From the NCBI GenBank assembly GCA_019192545.1, contig JAHCMI010000029.1:29199-93198 (forward strand): DNA of 64,000 nt, given 5' to 3'. A program made the translations under genes and the position numbers. The notes below the pieces were generated by a model that saw only the letters and a list, made by a program, of their open reading frames with translations, made no database searches and was not told the origin of the DNA. Shown one piece after another: positions 44,237-54,133 of this stretch. Each line of letters starts with the position of its first letter. Positions within the stretch are counted from its first letter, which is position 1. Origin of the DNA: Rivularia sp. MS3. GTDB taxonomy: Bacteria > Cyanobacteriota > Cyanobacteriia > Cyanobacteriales > Nostocaceae.

Positions 44237-45211
44237 ATGAGATTAAAGATAAAGCCGTGGAAGTGTAGTCAACTTCTGCTGTCATTATTACTTCCTGGAA
44301 TTATCGTCTTGGAAGCTATGCCCGTTACTGCTGATGAGATTAATAATACAGCAGTGTTTGGGGGTGATAATATCGGTTCTTTTAACACTAATAATACAAC
44401 TTTTAGAGCGGGAGAAGCAGATTTACAAATTACTAAAACTGCTAATAAAAGTGCTGCCGAGCCTGGAGATACAGTAATTTATCGGGTTGTAATTCGCAAT
44501 ACTGGTGCAGTATCGGCTAGTAACTTAACTCTTAACGATACCCTTCCTTTAGGTTTGAGGTTAGCCGAAAAATCAGTACAAGGTTCTTTGACTGATGGAA
44601 GTACGACATCCGAGGTTGAAGTCTCAACTACTCCAGCCCAAAATCGCACTGTTGCAATTAATTATGCCGGTAGCATTCCACCTCAAGGAACTTTGAGTGT
44701 GGTTTATGCTGTAACGGTTACACCCGATGGGATGAGAGGCAGTGGAAGAAATTTAGCTGTGGCTACTACTGAAACTCTCACAAGTAATACTGCGAGCCAT
44801 TTATTAAGAATTCGTCCAGGTATTCTTTCTGATTGTGCGACTTTGATTGGACGTGTTTTTGTTGATAAAAATTTTGATGGCGAGCAGCAACGAGGAGAGC
44901 CAGGAGTACCAAATGCGGTAATTTTCATGGATGACGGCAACCGTATTATTACTGATGCTAATGGAATGTATTCGGTTGCTAATGTAATTTCAGGTAATCG
45001 GACTGCAACTTTGGATTACACTAGTTTGCCAGGTTATATTCAAGCTCCTAATCTTTACAAAATCAAAAATAATAGTCAATCTCGCTTGGTACGTTTAGCA
45101 CCTGGAAGTATGGCGAGAATAAATTTTGCTGTGACTCCAGCTTTTGGGGAGGGAAAAGTTGGTGCGAAGAAAAGATTTGCACCAAAGTCTTCAAAGGGGG
45201 GACGTTTGTAA
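44237..45211 (+). CDS. Secreted DUF11-domain protein with SdrD B-like domain
   Basis: Signal peptide; ADLQITKTANKSAAEPGDTVIYRVVIRNTGAVSASNLTLNDTLPLGLRL (DUF11); IGRVFVDKNFDGEQQRGEPGVPNAVIFMDDGNRIITDANGMYSVANV (SdrD B-like). Confidence 0.88.
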   Translation: MRLKIKPWKCSQLLLSLLLPGIIVLEAMPVTADEINNTAVFGGDNIGSFNTNNTTFRAGEADLQITKTANKSAAEPGDTVIYRVVIRNTGAVSASNLTLNDTLPLGLRLAEKSVQGSLTDGSTTSEVEVSTTPAQNRTVAINYAGSIPPQGTLSVVYAVTVTPDGMRGSGRNLAVATTETLTSNTASHLLRIRPGILSDCATLIGRVFVDKNFDGEQQRGEPGVPNAVIFMDDGNRIITDANGMYSVANVISGNRTATLDYTSLPGYIQAPNLYKIKNNSQSRLVRLAPGSMARINFAVTPAFGEGKVGAKKRFAPKSSKGGRL

Positions 45212-45212
45212 A

Positions 45213-48200
45213 ATGAAAAATTTTAGTTTAAACAAAAGACATTTTATATTTACTGCTTGTAGCGCGATGATAGTATTACCTACAATTAGCGTCTCGGCAC
45301 AAAGTATAGTTATTAATAATAAAGCAGCAAATGATTCTGATTTACCGCAATTAAATTTAGTAGAGAATGATAAAAACATATTATTTTCATCACCCGAAAG
45401 TCAAGCTGAAAAAACAAGTTTAGAAAAAATCATTATTCAGGATTTTTCTGTTGTAAAAGAAGACGTTCCAGCTATTGCAATAAATAATATATCTGATAGC
45501 GGTAATAAACCAAGCGATATCAAATTAAAAGAAAAAAAGCAACAAAAACAAAACTCTTCGGCTCCCTTATCTGTTAATAATCAAGTTAGTATCATCACTC
45601 CGCAAGCTGGTATTACCAACAAAGCAACTACTAATATATCAATTCAGCATCACCCTAGCGCCGACATTAATATAGAAATAAATGGAAAGCCTATAGATAA
45701 AAGTCTTAGTAGTTACGTTCATAAAGATGAATCGCAGGAGCTTAATACTACAATTTGGTACAAAGTTCCTTTATCTAAGGGAGAAAACACGATTACCGCT
45801 AAAGCTCAAGGTGGTAATGCTGTTAGCGTTACAGTTATTTTTCAAGAACAAAAAACTAAAATTTCTATCAATGCAGTTGGGGAATCTAGAATTCCTGCCG
45901 ACGGACGTTCCAGTATAGATTTTCGAGGCAATATTACTGATGAAAACGGTGAATTAATCAAGAAAGATGCCATAGTTACTTTGGATAGTAGCGCCGGTAA
46001 ATTCATTGGTGCAGATTACAAACCTGATGCACCTGGCTTTCAGGTTTTGGCTAGAAACGGTGAGTTTAGTGCTAGTTTGCAGGCGGGCAATCAAGCTCAA
46101 GGTGTTAAAGTTCGCGCTGTCTTGGAAAGTTCGGCACGAAGAACATCTACACGCCAACTTTCCGCTAATATTTATGGTAAAAAATTTGATTCAGAAGCCG
46201 TTAGCTATGTCGAATTTGTAACTAATCTACGCCCTTCCTTAGCAACAGGGGTTGTAAATCTCAGAATTGGAGCAGGTGGTACTGACTATTATGGTAGTTT
46301 CCGGGACTTTCTTAATCCCGAAGAAATCGATAAAGATACTGTTGTAGATTTAGATGCAGCCGTTTTTGCTACTGGTAAAGTTGGAGAATGGCTATTTACC
46401 GGGGCATATAATAGCGATCGCCCTTTGAATCAAGATTGTAATGGTGACAATCGTCTTTTCGGTGGAGTGCAATCTTGTGAAAAACAATATCCCGTGTATG
46501 GGGATGATTCCACGGTTACGAATACTGCTCCTTCTATAGATAGCGTTTATGCTCGCATCGAACGTACTCCCGATATTACAGGAGCGGAAGCAGATTATTT
46601 CATGTGGGGTGATTACAATACCCAAGAATTTGCCAGACAATCTCAACTTTATTCTGCCACAACCAGACAACTGCACGGTTTTAAAGGAAATTTTAATTTA
46701 GGTAATTTACAGGTTACGGGATTATTTGCCAATAATATCGAGGGTTTTCAACGAGATACTATTACCCCCGATGGAACTAGCGGTTATTATTTCGTTTCTC
46801 GTAGGTTTGTAATTCCCGGTAGTGAAAGTATTTTCATCGAAACTGAAGAAATAAATCGCCCCGGTACGGTAGTTAGACGCAAAGCTTTATATCGCGGTGC
46901 GGATTATGAAATAGATTACGACAGGGGAACAATTTTATTCCGTCGTCCGATTTTTGCTACCGAATTAAATCCTTTACAGGCAACTTTAGTAAATCGAATT
47001 GTAGTTACCTATCAAAATGAAGCCGGTGAGGATAGCCAACTTTATGGCGGTAGGCTGCAATATAACTTGAGGAATGGAAAGGCAAATTTAGATAAAACCG
47101 CATTTTTAGGAGGTAGTTATTTAAAAGAAGAACAAGGATCGCAAGACTTTGAACTTTACGGAATTGATTTTTATGCTCCCCTCGCATCCGGTTTTATTCT
47201 GGGTGAATATGCGCGATCGCAGCACAATACGCTCAACTTTGGGGATGTCAGTGGTTCTGCTTACCGAATAGAGGCAAATGCGAACATTGGTAGTGGTTTT
47301 AAATCAAAAGCTTATTACCGTTCTGTCACAGAAAATTTTGCTAATAATGCTACCTGGAGTTTTGCTCCCGGACAAACTCGTTACGGTGCCGATATTGCCG
47401 CTAAGATTGGTAACTTAACTAGTTTTGTGCTTGGTTATGACCATGAAGAAAATTTTGGTATTGCCCCCGCAGAACGAACCCAATTATTCGATTTATTCAA
47501 TCCCCAACCTCTACCGACACCGGGAAGTCAAGTTGATAACTCGCTGACTACAGTTAGAGCCGGAATTCAGCAACAAATCGGCGAATCTGATGTGAAATTT
47601 GAATACGTCAATCGTTCCCGCGAAGATAGAGTTAACAACGTATTTGAAGGAACCGCCAGTCAATTAGTATCCAGCCTCAACGTACCTTTAACAGAATCTG
47701 TAAATTTTCGCGCTCGAAACGAATTAAATCTCGAAGATAGCGATCCTCTTTATCCCAACCGGACAACCCTAGGTTTAGATTGGAGACTTTATCCCGGCGT
47801 GACAATGCGGTTAGCCCATCAATTTTTTGATGGTGGCTTATTAAGAGGTAATAACATCACCAGCTTAGATACCCTCGTCGAACACAAATTTACTCAAGAT
47901 ACCAGCATCAGCGGACGCTACTCGATTCTCTCAGGTATCGACGGTATGAACGACCAAGGTTCGATAGGATTAAATCAGCGGATTCGTGTCGCACCTGGAT
48001 TAAGAATAGATTTAGGTTACGAAAGAGTATTAAACGATATTTTCGGCAGCACCGCCGCAGGCGTGAGATTTGCTCAACCCTATGCTGTGGGACAAAGTGC
48101 TTCTTCTTTAGGTTTATTCGAGGGAAGTACATACAGTGTAGGCATGTCATATACAGATAATCCCAACTTCAACGCCAACGCTCGCTTTGAATATCGCGAT

Positions 48201-48908
48201 GGCAACCAGGGAAACAACACAGTAATTACCGCAGCCGCAGCCGGTAAAATTTCAAGCGCATTAACCGCAGCAGTAAGGTACAAACAAGCTGGTGGAGCCA
48301 ACCAGCTATTAGATGGATTAGCAGATACAGCAAATCTTCGCGTCGGTTTAGCATATCGCGATCCTAAGAGCGATAAATTTAACGCTTTACTCAAATACGA
48401 ATATCGTCAAAATCCTTCCACAACACCCGATACCTTATTATTCGGTAGCGGCAACGGTTCTATCGATCATCTTTTCTCAGCAGAAGCAATCTACGCACCA
48501 AATTGGAGATGGGAATTCTATGGAAAATATGCTTTCCGTAATAGTAATAGTTACTTAGCCAATAATTTTACCAGCAACAGCAGCTTAAACCTGGCTCAAC
48601 TAAGAGCTAATTATCAATTAGGCTACCGTACCGATTTAGCCATAGAAGGACGTTGGATTGGTCAACTTACTCAAGATTACAGCGAATTTGGCGTAGCTGT
48701 AGAAGCTGGATATTATCTCACACCCGATTTTCGAGTTGGTGTCGGTTATGCCTTTGGTAGTGCAGATGACCGTGATTTTACAGGTTATCGTTCTGCCGGT
48801 GGTCCCTATCTTAACGTCAGCTTCAAAGTAAACGAACTCTTCGGCGGTTTCGGCAGACAGAAAGTAGCACCACCACAGCAGCAAGAATCTTTAAAAGGTC
48901 AAAGGTAA
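45213..48908 (+). CDS. Large outer-membrane protein: signal peptide, Ig/invasin-like region and predicted C-terminal beta-barrel
   Basis: MKNFSLNKRHFIFTACSAMIVLPTISVSAQ signal peptide; start 45213 lies 1 bp after upstream stop; Ig-like segments 45590-46180; then alternating aromatic/amphipathic strands ending in SFKVNELFGGFGR. Confidence 0.8.
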   Translation: MKNFSLNKRHFIFTACSAMIVLPTISVSAQSIVINNKAANDSDLPQLNLVENDKNILFSSPESQAEKTSLEKIIIQDFSVVKEDVPAIAINNISDSGNKPSDIKLKEKKQQKQNSSAPLSVNNQVSIITPQAGITNKATTNISIQHHPSADINIEINGKPIDKSLSSYVHKDESQELNTTIWYKVPLSKGENTITAKAQGGNAVSVTVIFQEQKTKISINAVGESRIPADGRSSIDFRGNITDENGELIKKDAIVTLDSSAGKFIGADYKPDAPGFQVLARNGEFSASLQAGNQAQGVKVRAVLESSARRTSTRQLSANIYGKKFDSEAVSYVEFVTNLRPSLATGVVNLRIGAGGTDYYGSFRDFLNPEEIDKDTVVDLDAAVFATGKVGEWLFTGAYNSDRPLNQDCNGDNRLFGGVQSCEKQYPVYGDDSTVTNTAPSIDSVYARIERTPDITGAEADYFMWGDYNTQEFARQSQLYSATTRQLHGFKGNFNLGNLQVTGLFANNIEGFQRDTITPDGTSGYYFVSRRFVIPGSESIFIETEEINRPGTVVRRKALYRGADYEIDYDRGTILFRRPIFATELNPLQATLVNRIVVTYQNEAGEDSQLYGGRLQYNLRNGKANLDKTAFLGGSYLKEEQGSQDFELYGIDFYAPLASGFILGEYARSQHNTLNFGDVSGSAYRIEANANIGSGFKSKAYYRSVTENFANNATWSFAPGQTRYGADIAAKIGNLTSFVLGYDHEENFGIAPAERTQLFDLFNPQPLPTPGSQVDNSLTTVRAGIQQQIGESDVKFEYVNRSREDRVNNVFEGTASQLVSSLNVPLTESVNFRARNELNLEDSDPLYPNRTTLGLDWRLYPGVTMRLAHQFFDGGLLRGNNITSLDTLVEHKFTQDTSISGRYSILSGIDGMNDQGSIGLNQRIRVAPGLRIDLGYERVLNDIFGSTAAGVRFAQPYAVGQSASSLGLFEGSTYSVGMSYTDNPNFNANARFEYRDGNQGNNTVITAAAAGKISSALTAAVRYKQAGGANQLLDGLADTANLRVGLAYRDPKSDKFNALLKYEYRQNPSTTPDTLLFGSGNGSIDHLFSAEAIYAPNWRWEFYGKYAFRNSNSYLANNFTSNSSLNLAQLRANYQLGYRTDLAIEGRWIGQLTQDYSEFGVAVEAGYYLTPDFRVGVGYAFGSADDRDFTGYRSAGGPYLNVSFKVNELFGGFGRQKVAPPQQQESLKGQR

Positions 48909-49027
48909 GAGGTTAAAGGTCAAAGGTGAAGAGTAAGGAATTAATCATCGATAGTTATTAGCTATATTTTACCTCTTCCCCAATTATCCATTACCAATGC
49001 CCTATGCCCAATTCCCAACTTTCAATT

Positions 49028-51643
49028 ATGAAATCATTTAAATCTAATCTTATCCGTAGCTTAACTTTATTAATGACAACCTGTAGCTATCAAGGTTTGC
49101 TGTTAATAGGTGAAGCAAACTTTTCTCATGTTGCAGCCCAAACCACACCGCTATTATGTGCTGCTCCCGGTACAGACGGAGCCGGAATTAATTTAACTGG
49201 CGTTATTAATACTTATTATCCCGGTACGGGTAATGTAAATGCAGGTGCAACTTCAATTCCTGTAGGAACTCCTACTGGTGCAACAACACCAATTCAAGCT
49301 GGTGATTTGCTCTTAGTTATCCAAATGCAGGGAGCCGATATTGATTCGAGTAATACCGATGCTTATGGAGATGGTGTACCTGGTGGTTCAACTCCTCTTA
49401 AATCCTTTGTAGCTCCACCAGCAACTGGTGCTAGCGGCAATCTCAATACTAATTTTACCGCCGGAAATTATGAATACGTTGTTGCTAGCTCAGCAGCGAC
49501 TGGTGGTTCGGTAACAATTCAAGGAGCAAATGGAGGAGGATTAATTAATTCTTATAGCAATGCTCCCTTCAGTACTCAAGGACAAAGAACTTATCAAGTT
49601 ATTCGCGTACCGCAATACACTAATGCCACTATTACTTCAGGGCTGAGTGCAAGTCCTTGGAATGGTTCAACTGGAGGTGTTCTAGTTTATGATGTTGCGG
49701 AAAATTTAAATTTATCTAGTGCCACCATAGATATTAGCGGCAGAGGTTTCCGTGGTGGTGGTGGACGACGGCTTACAGGAGCAGACAGGAATATAGCTCC
49801 TGATTTACTGGAAACCGACTTCAGAAGTTTATCACAATTTCAAGTTAATGAACCTCCACTCGAAGGTACTAACGGTTCTAAAGGTGAAGGTATTGCCGGT
49901 ACGCCAAGATTTATGTTTAATTCTACGAATAATAGTCTGGAAAACTCTGGAGTTGAAGGTTATCCCAACGGTGCATCAGGCCGTGGCGCTCCTGGAAACG
50001 CTGGAGGCGGAGGTACAGACGGCGATCCTCTCGGAGATTTTAAATTCCCTAATGGTGAAAACACCGGTGGTGGTGGTGGTGGAAACGGTGGTGCCGGTGG
50101 TTTAGGTGGCAGAAGTTTTAGCTCGGAAGAGTATATTGGTGGTTTTGGTGGTGCAGCCTTTCCTTCTAACAGCGATCGCCTGGTATTAGGAGGAGGTGGT
50201 GGTGCAGGAACAACTAACGACGACAGAAGCGACCTTCCCAATGGTTTATCAAGTAGTGGTGCTGCGGGTGGCGGTATCGCATTGATTCGTACTGGTAGTG
50301 TCAGCGGTAGCGGTGTTATCAATGCCAATGGTAGTAGCGCTCTAGATGCCAGAACTGATGGTGGTGGTGGCGGTGGTGCTGGTGGTAGTGTAGTGGTATC
50401 CGCTATCAATAATAACCTTACAGGTCTTACAGTTACCGCTAACGGTGGTAGTGGTGGTAACGCATTAGCCAACGATCCTCATGGGCCTGGTGGTGGTGGT
50501 GGTGGTGGAGTTATCTTCACTAGCCCCGGCGCAAATGTTAGTGCTGCTGGTGGTGCATCTGGTCAGACAAGCGATCCTTTAGAACCTTTTGGAGCAACTG
50601 CTGGCTCTAGCGGTACTACTTCTAATATCACTAATATTAATGGCGCTAGTTCCGGTGCACAATGTTTGCTACCACAACTAACTATTACTAAAACTACTTC
50701 TACACCAGGCCCAATTATCAAACCCGGACAAGCTACCTATACTATTACAGTTGCCAACGGTGCCAACTTAACCGCAGCAACCAATGTTAATATTTCCGAT
50801 CCTTTGCCAAGCGGTTTTACTTTTGATGCTTCCACGAATCCTACAGTTACTTTAAACGGAGGCGCAACTCGCACTAACGACAGCAATCCATCGGACGGTG
50901 AAAATGTCCTAAATTTCGGTAGTTTTAATATTCCTGGCGGCGGAAGTGTTGCGATAACATTCACAGCTAACATTGATGAAAATGCCCCTAATGGTGTTTA
51001 TAATAACCCAGCTACCGCTACTTATACAGATGCCACCAATACGACAAAAAGTGTAAGCTACGACCCGGCAAACCCCGATGAAGACGTACAGGTAGGAAGC
51101 GATGTACCTACAGATCCAGAACGTTTACGGGGGTTAAAAAGAATTACTAATGTATTTAGAAACGGGCTTCCTATCAGCGGAATTGATTTTGATTCCTTTA
51201 TTGATAATCCCAATGACCCCATTGATAATTTGCCCGGTTGGTTTCAGCTTTCACCAGTAGGAGTATTCGATGTTAGTCCGCAATTACCCTTACAAAGTGG
51301 TGATGAAGTTGAATACACGATGTATTTCCTTGCTGATGGAAATCGACCTGTTGAAAATGTGAGATTTTGCGATCCGATTCCTCAAGGAACTACTTTTGTT
51401 ACCGATAGTTTTGGTTCCGGTAGCGGTATTTCTGTTAATTTATCAAATACGGTAACGGCAAATACTAATGATAGTGATGGTGACAACGGTAGCTTTTTTG
51501 CCCCAGGCACTCAACTTCCCGCCGATAATTTCTGTCCCAATCAAGATAATCCCACGGGTGCAGTGATTGGTAATCTCGGTACAATCAACCATACTTTAGG
51601 TACTAATTTTGGTTTTATTCGGTTTCGGGTGAAGGTTGATTAG
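49028..51643 (+). CDS. Secreted Gly-rich repeat protein with C-terminal DUF11 domains
   Basis: MKSFKSNLIRSLTLLMTTCSYQG signal; multiple GGGGGG blocks; QLTITKTTSTPGPIIKPGQATYTITVANGANLTAATNVNISDPLPSGF DUF11. Confidence 0.85.
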   Translation: MKSFKSNLIRSLTLLMTTCSYQGLLLIGEANFSHVAAQTTPLLCAAPGTDGAGINLTGVINTYYPGTGNVNAGATSIPVGTPTGATTPIQAGDLLLVIQMQGADIDSSNTDAYGDGVPGGSTPLKSFVAPPATGASGNLNTNFTAGNYEYVVASSAATGGSVTIQGANGGGLINSYSNAPFSTQGQRTYQVIRVPQYTNATITSGLSASPWNGSTGGVLVYDVAENLNLSSATIDISGRGFRGGGGRRLTGADRNIAPDLLETDFRSLSQFQVNEPPLEGTNGSKGEGIAGTPRFMFNSTNNSLENSGVEGYPNGASGRGAPGNAGGGGTDGDPLGDFKFPNGENTGGGGGGNGGAGGLGGRSFSSEEYIGGFGGAAFPSNSDRLVLGGGGGAGTTNDDRSDLPNGLSSSGAAGGGIALIRTGSVSGSGVINANGSSALDARTDGGGGGGAGGSVVVSAINNNLTGLTVTANGGSGGNALANDPHGPGGGGGGGVIFTSPGANVSAAGGASGQTSDPLEPFGATAGSSGTTSNITNINGASSGAQCLLPQLTITKTTSTPGPIIKPGQATYTITVANGANLTAATNVNISDPLPSGFTFDASTNPTVTLNGGATRTNDSNPSDGENVLNFGSFNIPGGGSVAITFTANIDENAPNGVYNNPATATYTDATNTTKSVSYDPANPDEDVQVGSDVPTDPERLRGLKRITNVFRNGLPISGIDFDSFIDNPNDPIDNLPGWFQLSPVGVFDVSPQLPLQSGDEVEYTMYFLADGNRPVENVRFCDPIPQGTTFVTDSFGSGSGISVNLSNTVTANTNDSDGDNGSFFAPGTQLPADNFCPNQDNPTGAVIGNLGTINHTLGTNFGFIRFRVKVD

Positions 51644-51654
51644 TAGTTAAGAAA

Positions 51655-51730
51655 TATAGCAGTTCTCAGTTGAGTGCAATACAGTCTGAACCTCACCCCT
51701 TCCCCTCTCCTTGTTAAGGAGAGGGGTGTC
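51655..51730. repeat. Dispersed cyanobacterial repeat containing perfect hairpin CCCCTCTCCTT-GTT-AAGGAGAGGGG
   Basis: Begins TATAGCAGTTCTCAGTTGAGTGCAAT; hairpin 51702-51726; related to 56889 and 57329 copies. Confidence 0.75.
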
Positions 51731-51806
51731 AAGAAGTCAATCTAATTATTTTGATCAATTTTGGGAAAAATAAATTTGTTCGTTTAGTATCTCCGAACAA
51801 ATTACC

Positions 51807-53510
51807 GTGCAATTTTTTTTTAAAGCTCTCAAAGTATTGATAAAAATAAAGAAACCCGGTTATTTGAAAAAACCGGATTTTTCAACATCTCGAATTTTAA
51901 AAGACTATATAAAATTACTATATCTATTTTTACTGATTTTTCCATTAACTGCTTGTCAGCAATCAAAATCAGATAACCAAATAAAACCACTTCCACAAGA
52001 TTCATCAATACAAGTTTATTTTAATCATTCTCAAACTTCTGAATATCGAGAACCTTACCGCGAAAAAATTCGTAAGGGAGATGATTTAGAACAAATAATT
52101 ATTGATGCAATTTCTCAAGCTAACTCCACAATTGACGTTGCTGTACAAGAATTACGTTTACCTTTAGTTGCTCAAGCATTAGTTAAAAAACAGCAAGCGG
52201 GAATCAAGGTAAGAGTAATTCTAGAAAATAACTATAGTCGTGCTTGGAGTGATTTTACGCAACAGGAATTAACTAAGTTAAGCAAACGCGAAATAGATAA
52301 ATATCAAGACTTTGTCAAATTTGCAGATACTAATGAAGATGGTAAACTATCTCAAGAAGAAATTAATCAAAGAGATGCTTTAAAAATAATCCAAAATGCC
52401 AAAATATCTTTAATAGATGATACCGCCGACGGTTCAAAAGGTAGCGGTTTAATGCATCATAAATTTATTGTTGTAGATAACCGGTTTGTAATTGTAACTT
52501 CGGCGAATTTTACTCTATCCGGTATTCATGGCGATTATGATAATTATGATAGTTTGGGCAACGTTAATAATTTAATTAAAATCGATAGCGTTGAATTAGC
52601 CGATATTTTTACAGAAGAATTTAACATCATGTGGGGTGATGGAGTCGGGGGTAAATTTGATAGTAAATTCGGTTTACAAAAACCTACAAGAGATTTTCAG
52701 CAAGTTTCTTTTGGTAATAATAAGGTTACGGTACATTTTTCTCCTACTTCTCCTACAAAACTTTGGATTGACAGCAGCAATGGATTAATCGGGGAAACAT
52801 TAAAATCAGCAGCTAATTCTATTGATTCGGCATTATTTGTATTTTCAGCCCAGCGTTTGAGCAATATTCTCGAAACACGTTATCAACAAAACGTGAAAAT
52901 TAGAACTTTGTTAGAACCAGATTTCGCTTATCGTTTTTACAGCGAAGGTTTGGATATGATGGGTATTGCTTTGAGCAATAAATGTAAATATGAGCTAAAT
53001 AATCAACCTTGGCAAAATCCAGTTAGCACTACAGGAGTACCTTTATTAACCAGCGGTGATTTATTACATCACAAATATGCTGTTGTTGATAAAAAAATCG
53101 TAATTACAGGTTCTCATAATTGGACGGAAGCAGCAAATAAGGCAAACGACGAAGCGGTTTTGGTAATTGAAAGTCCCAAAGTCGCCGCTCATTATGCGAG
53201 GGAGTTTGAAAGACTTTATAGTAATGCTGAATTTGGTATTCCCCGAAGGATTGAAAAGAAGGTTAAGCAGCAAGAAGAGGAATGTGGAGAAATTAGAGTT
53301 CCATCGACATTTGTTGACAAAGGAATTGTTGATATTAATACAGCTACCGTTGAGGAATTGGTAACGCTTCCTGGGGTGGGGAAGAAGTTAGCGCAACGGA
53401 TTGTTATAGCGCGTCGGGAGAAGCGGTTTGATTCTTTGCAGGATTTGGAGAGAGTTAAGGGGATTGGGAAGAAGATGCGAGTGAAGTTGGAGGGGAGGGT
53501 GAGTTTTTAA
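51807..53510 (+). CDS. Phospholipase D-superfamily nuclease-like lipoprotein with EF-hand-like insert and C-terminal helix-hairpin-helix
   Basis: Lipobox LTAC; MHHKFIVVDNRFVIVTSANFT and LLHHKYAVVDKKIVITGSHNWT (two HKD); DTNEDGKLSQEE (EF-hand-like); VDINTATVEELVTLPGVGKKLAQRIV (ComEA-like HhH). Start may be TTG 51862. Confidence 0.9.
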   Translation: MQFFFKALKVLIKIKKPGYLKKPDFSTSRILKDYIKLLYLFLLIFPLTACQQSKSDNQIKPLPQDSSIQVYFNHSQTSEYREPYREKIRKGDDLEQIIIDAISQANSTIDVAVQELRLPLVAQALVKKQQAGIKVRVILENNYSRAWSDFTQQELTKLSKREIDKYQDFVKFADTNEDGKLSQEEINQRDALKIIQNAKISLIDDTADGSKGSGLMHHKFIVVDNRFVIVTSANFTLSGIHGDYDNYDSLGNVNNLIKIDSVELADIFTEEFNIMWGDGVGGKFDSKFGLQKPTRDFQQVSFGNNKVTVHFSPTSPTKLWIDSSNGLIGETLKSAANSIDSALFVFSAQRLSNILETRYQQNVKIRTLLEPDFAYRFYSEGLDMMGIALSNKCKYELNNQPWQNPVSTTGVPLLTSGDLLHHKYAVVDKKIVITGSHNWTEAANKANDEAVLVIESPKVAAHYAREFERLYSNAEFGIPRRIEKKVKQQEEECGEIRVPSTFVDKGIVDINTATVEELVTLPGVGKKLAQRIVIARREKRFDSLQDLERVKGIGKKMRVKLEGRVSF

Positions 53511-53553
53511 ACGCAGAGGAGCGCGGAGGGAAGCGCAAAGGTACGCGGAGGTT
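53510..53553. repeat. Dispersed repeat (AAACGCAGAGGA...GCGCAAAGGTACGC-GAG), inverse copy at 60684-60735
   Basis: Near-identical text on opposite strands at the two loci. Confidence 0.75.
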
Positions 53554-53565
53554 TATTTAGAATTT

Positions 53566-53817
53566 GTAGGTTGGTTTAGACGCATAAAAATATTGAATTT
53601 TAACCAATTGATTAGGATTGCGTCGTAACCCAACACCAGTATTTTGATTTTAAATCCAATTACTCAACGTATATTTTTAAATGAAGCGAGTTGTTTCCTT
53701 GGGTGTTTAATATTAATTTTGATTTGAATTATTTCATTATTTCGTTGAGTTTTTCAGGTTATGTTGGGTTATGCTCTCTGGGCACGCTTCGCTAACGTTC
53801 CTCAACCCAACCTACGA
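53566..53817. repeat. MITE-like intergenic region bounded by GTAGGTTGG...CCAACCTAC inverted ends
   Basis: tttGTAGGTTGGttt near 53566; caacCCAACCTACgaac near 53813; internal TAACCCAACA and TGTTGGGTTA copies. Confidence 0.55.
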
Positions 53818-54133
53818 ACTATCAGACTTCCAGCCAATTTTCTAAGTTTTTCTTCGGTTGCTAATTCAGCACTCTTCACCCATTTAGGATCTATTTTCTG
53901 CTTACCTAGTTGTTTAGAGAGAATTTCAATCTAAATTTGCTGGTGATTAATTAAACTAAGTATCTAGGTAATAAAAATAATTGTTGAGAAAAGGCAGGAG
54001 GCAGAGGTAAATAGGGTTTGAGCTTCATTTATGCTTATTTACAATCAAATATCAAAATCCTTAGTGAATGGCACAACATAGGCACAACTAATTACACTTA
54101 AAGTACTCCCTTACTTCTTGCTTCACTATAAAA

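Noticed and set aside
46392-46676. Several antisense ORFs inside the 45.2-48.9 kb gene
   Set aside because: Shadow ORFs of a long repetitive coding sequence.
49960-50472. Pro-rich 170-aa minus-strand ORF
   Set aside because: Antisense shadow of the GGN-rich coding region on the + strand.
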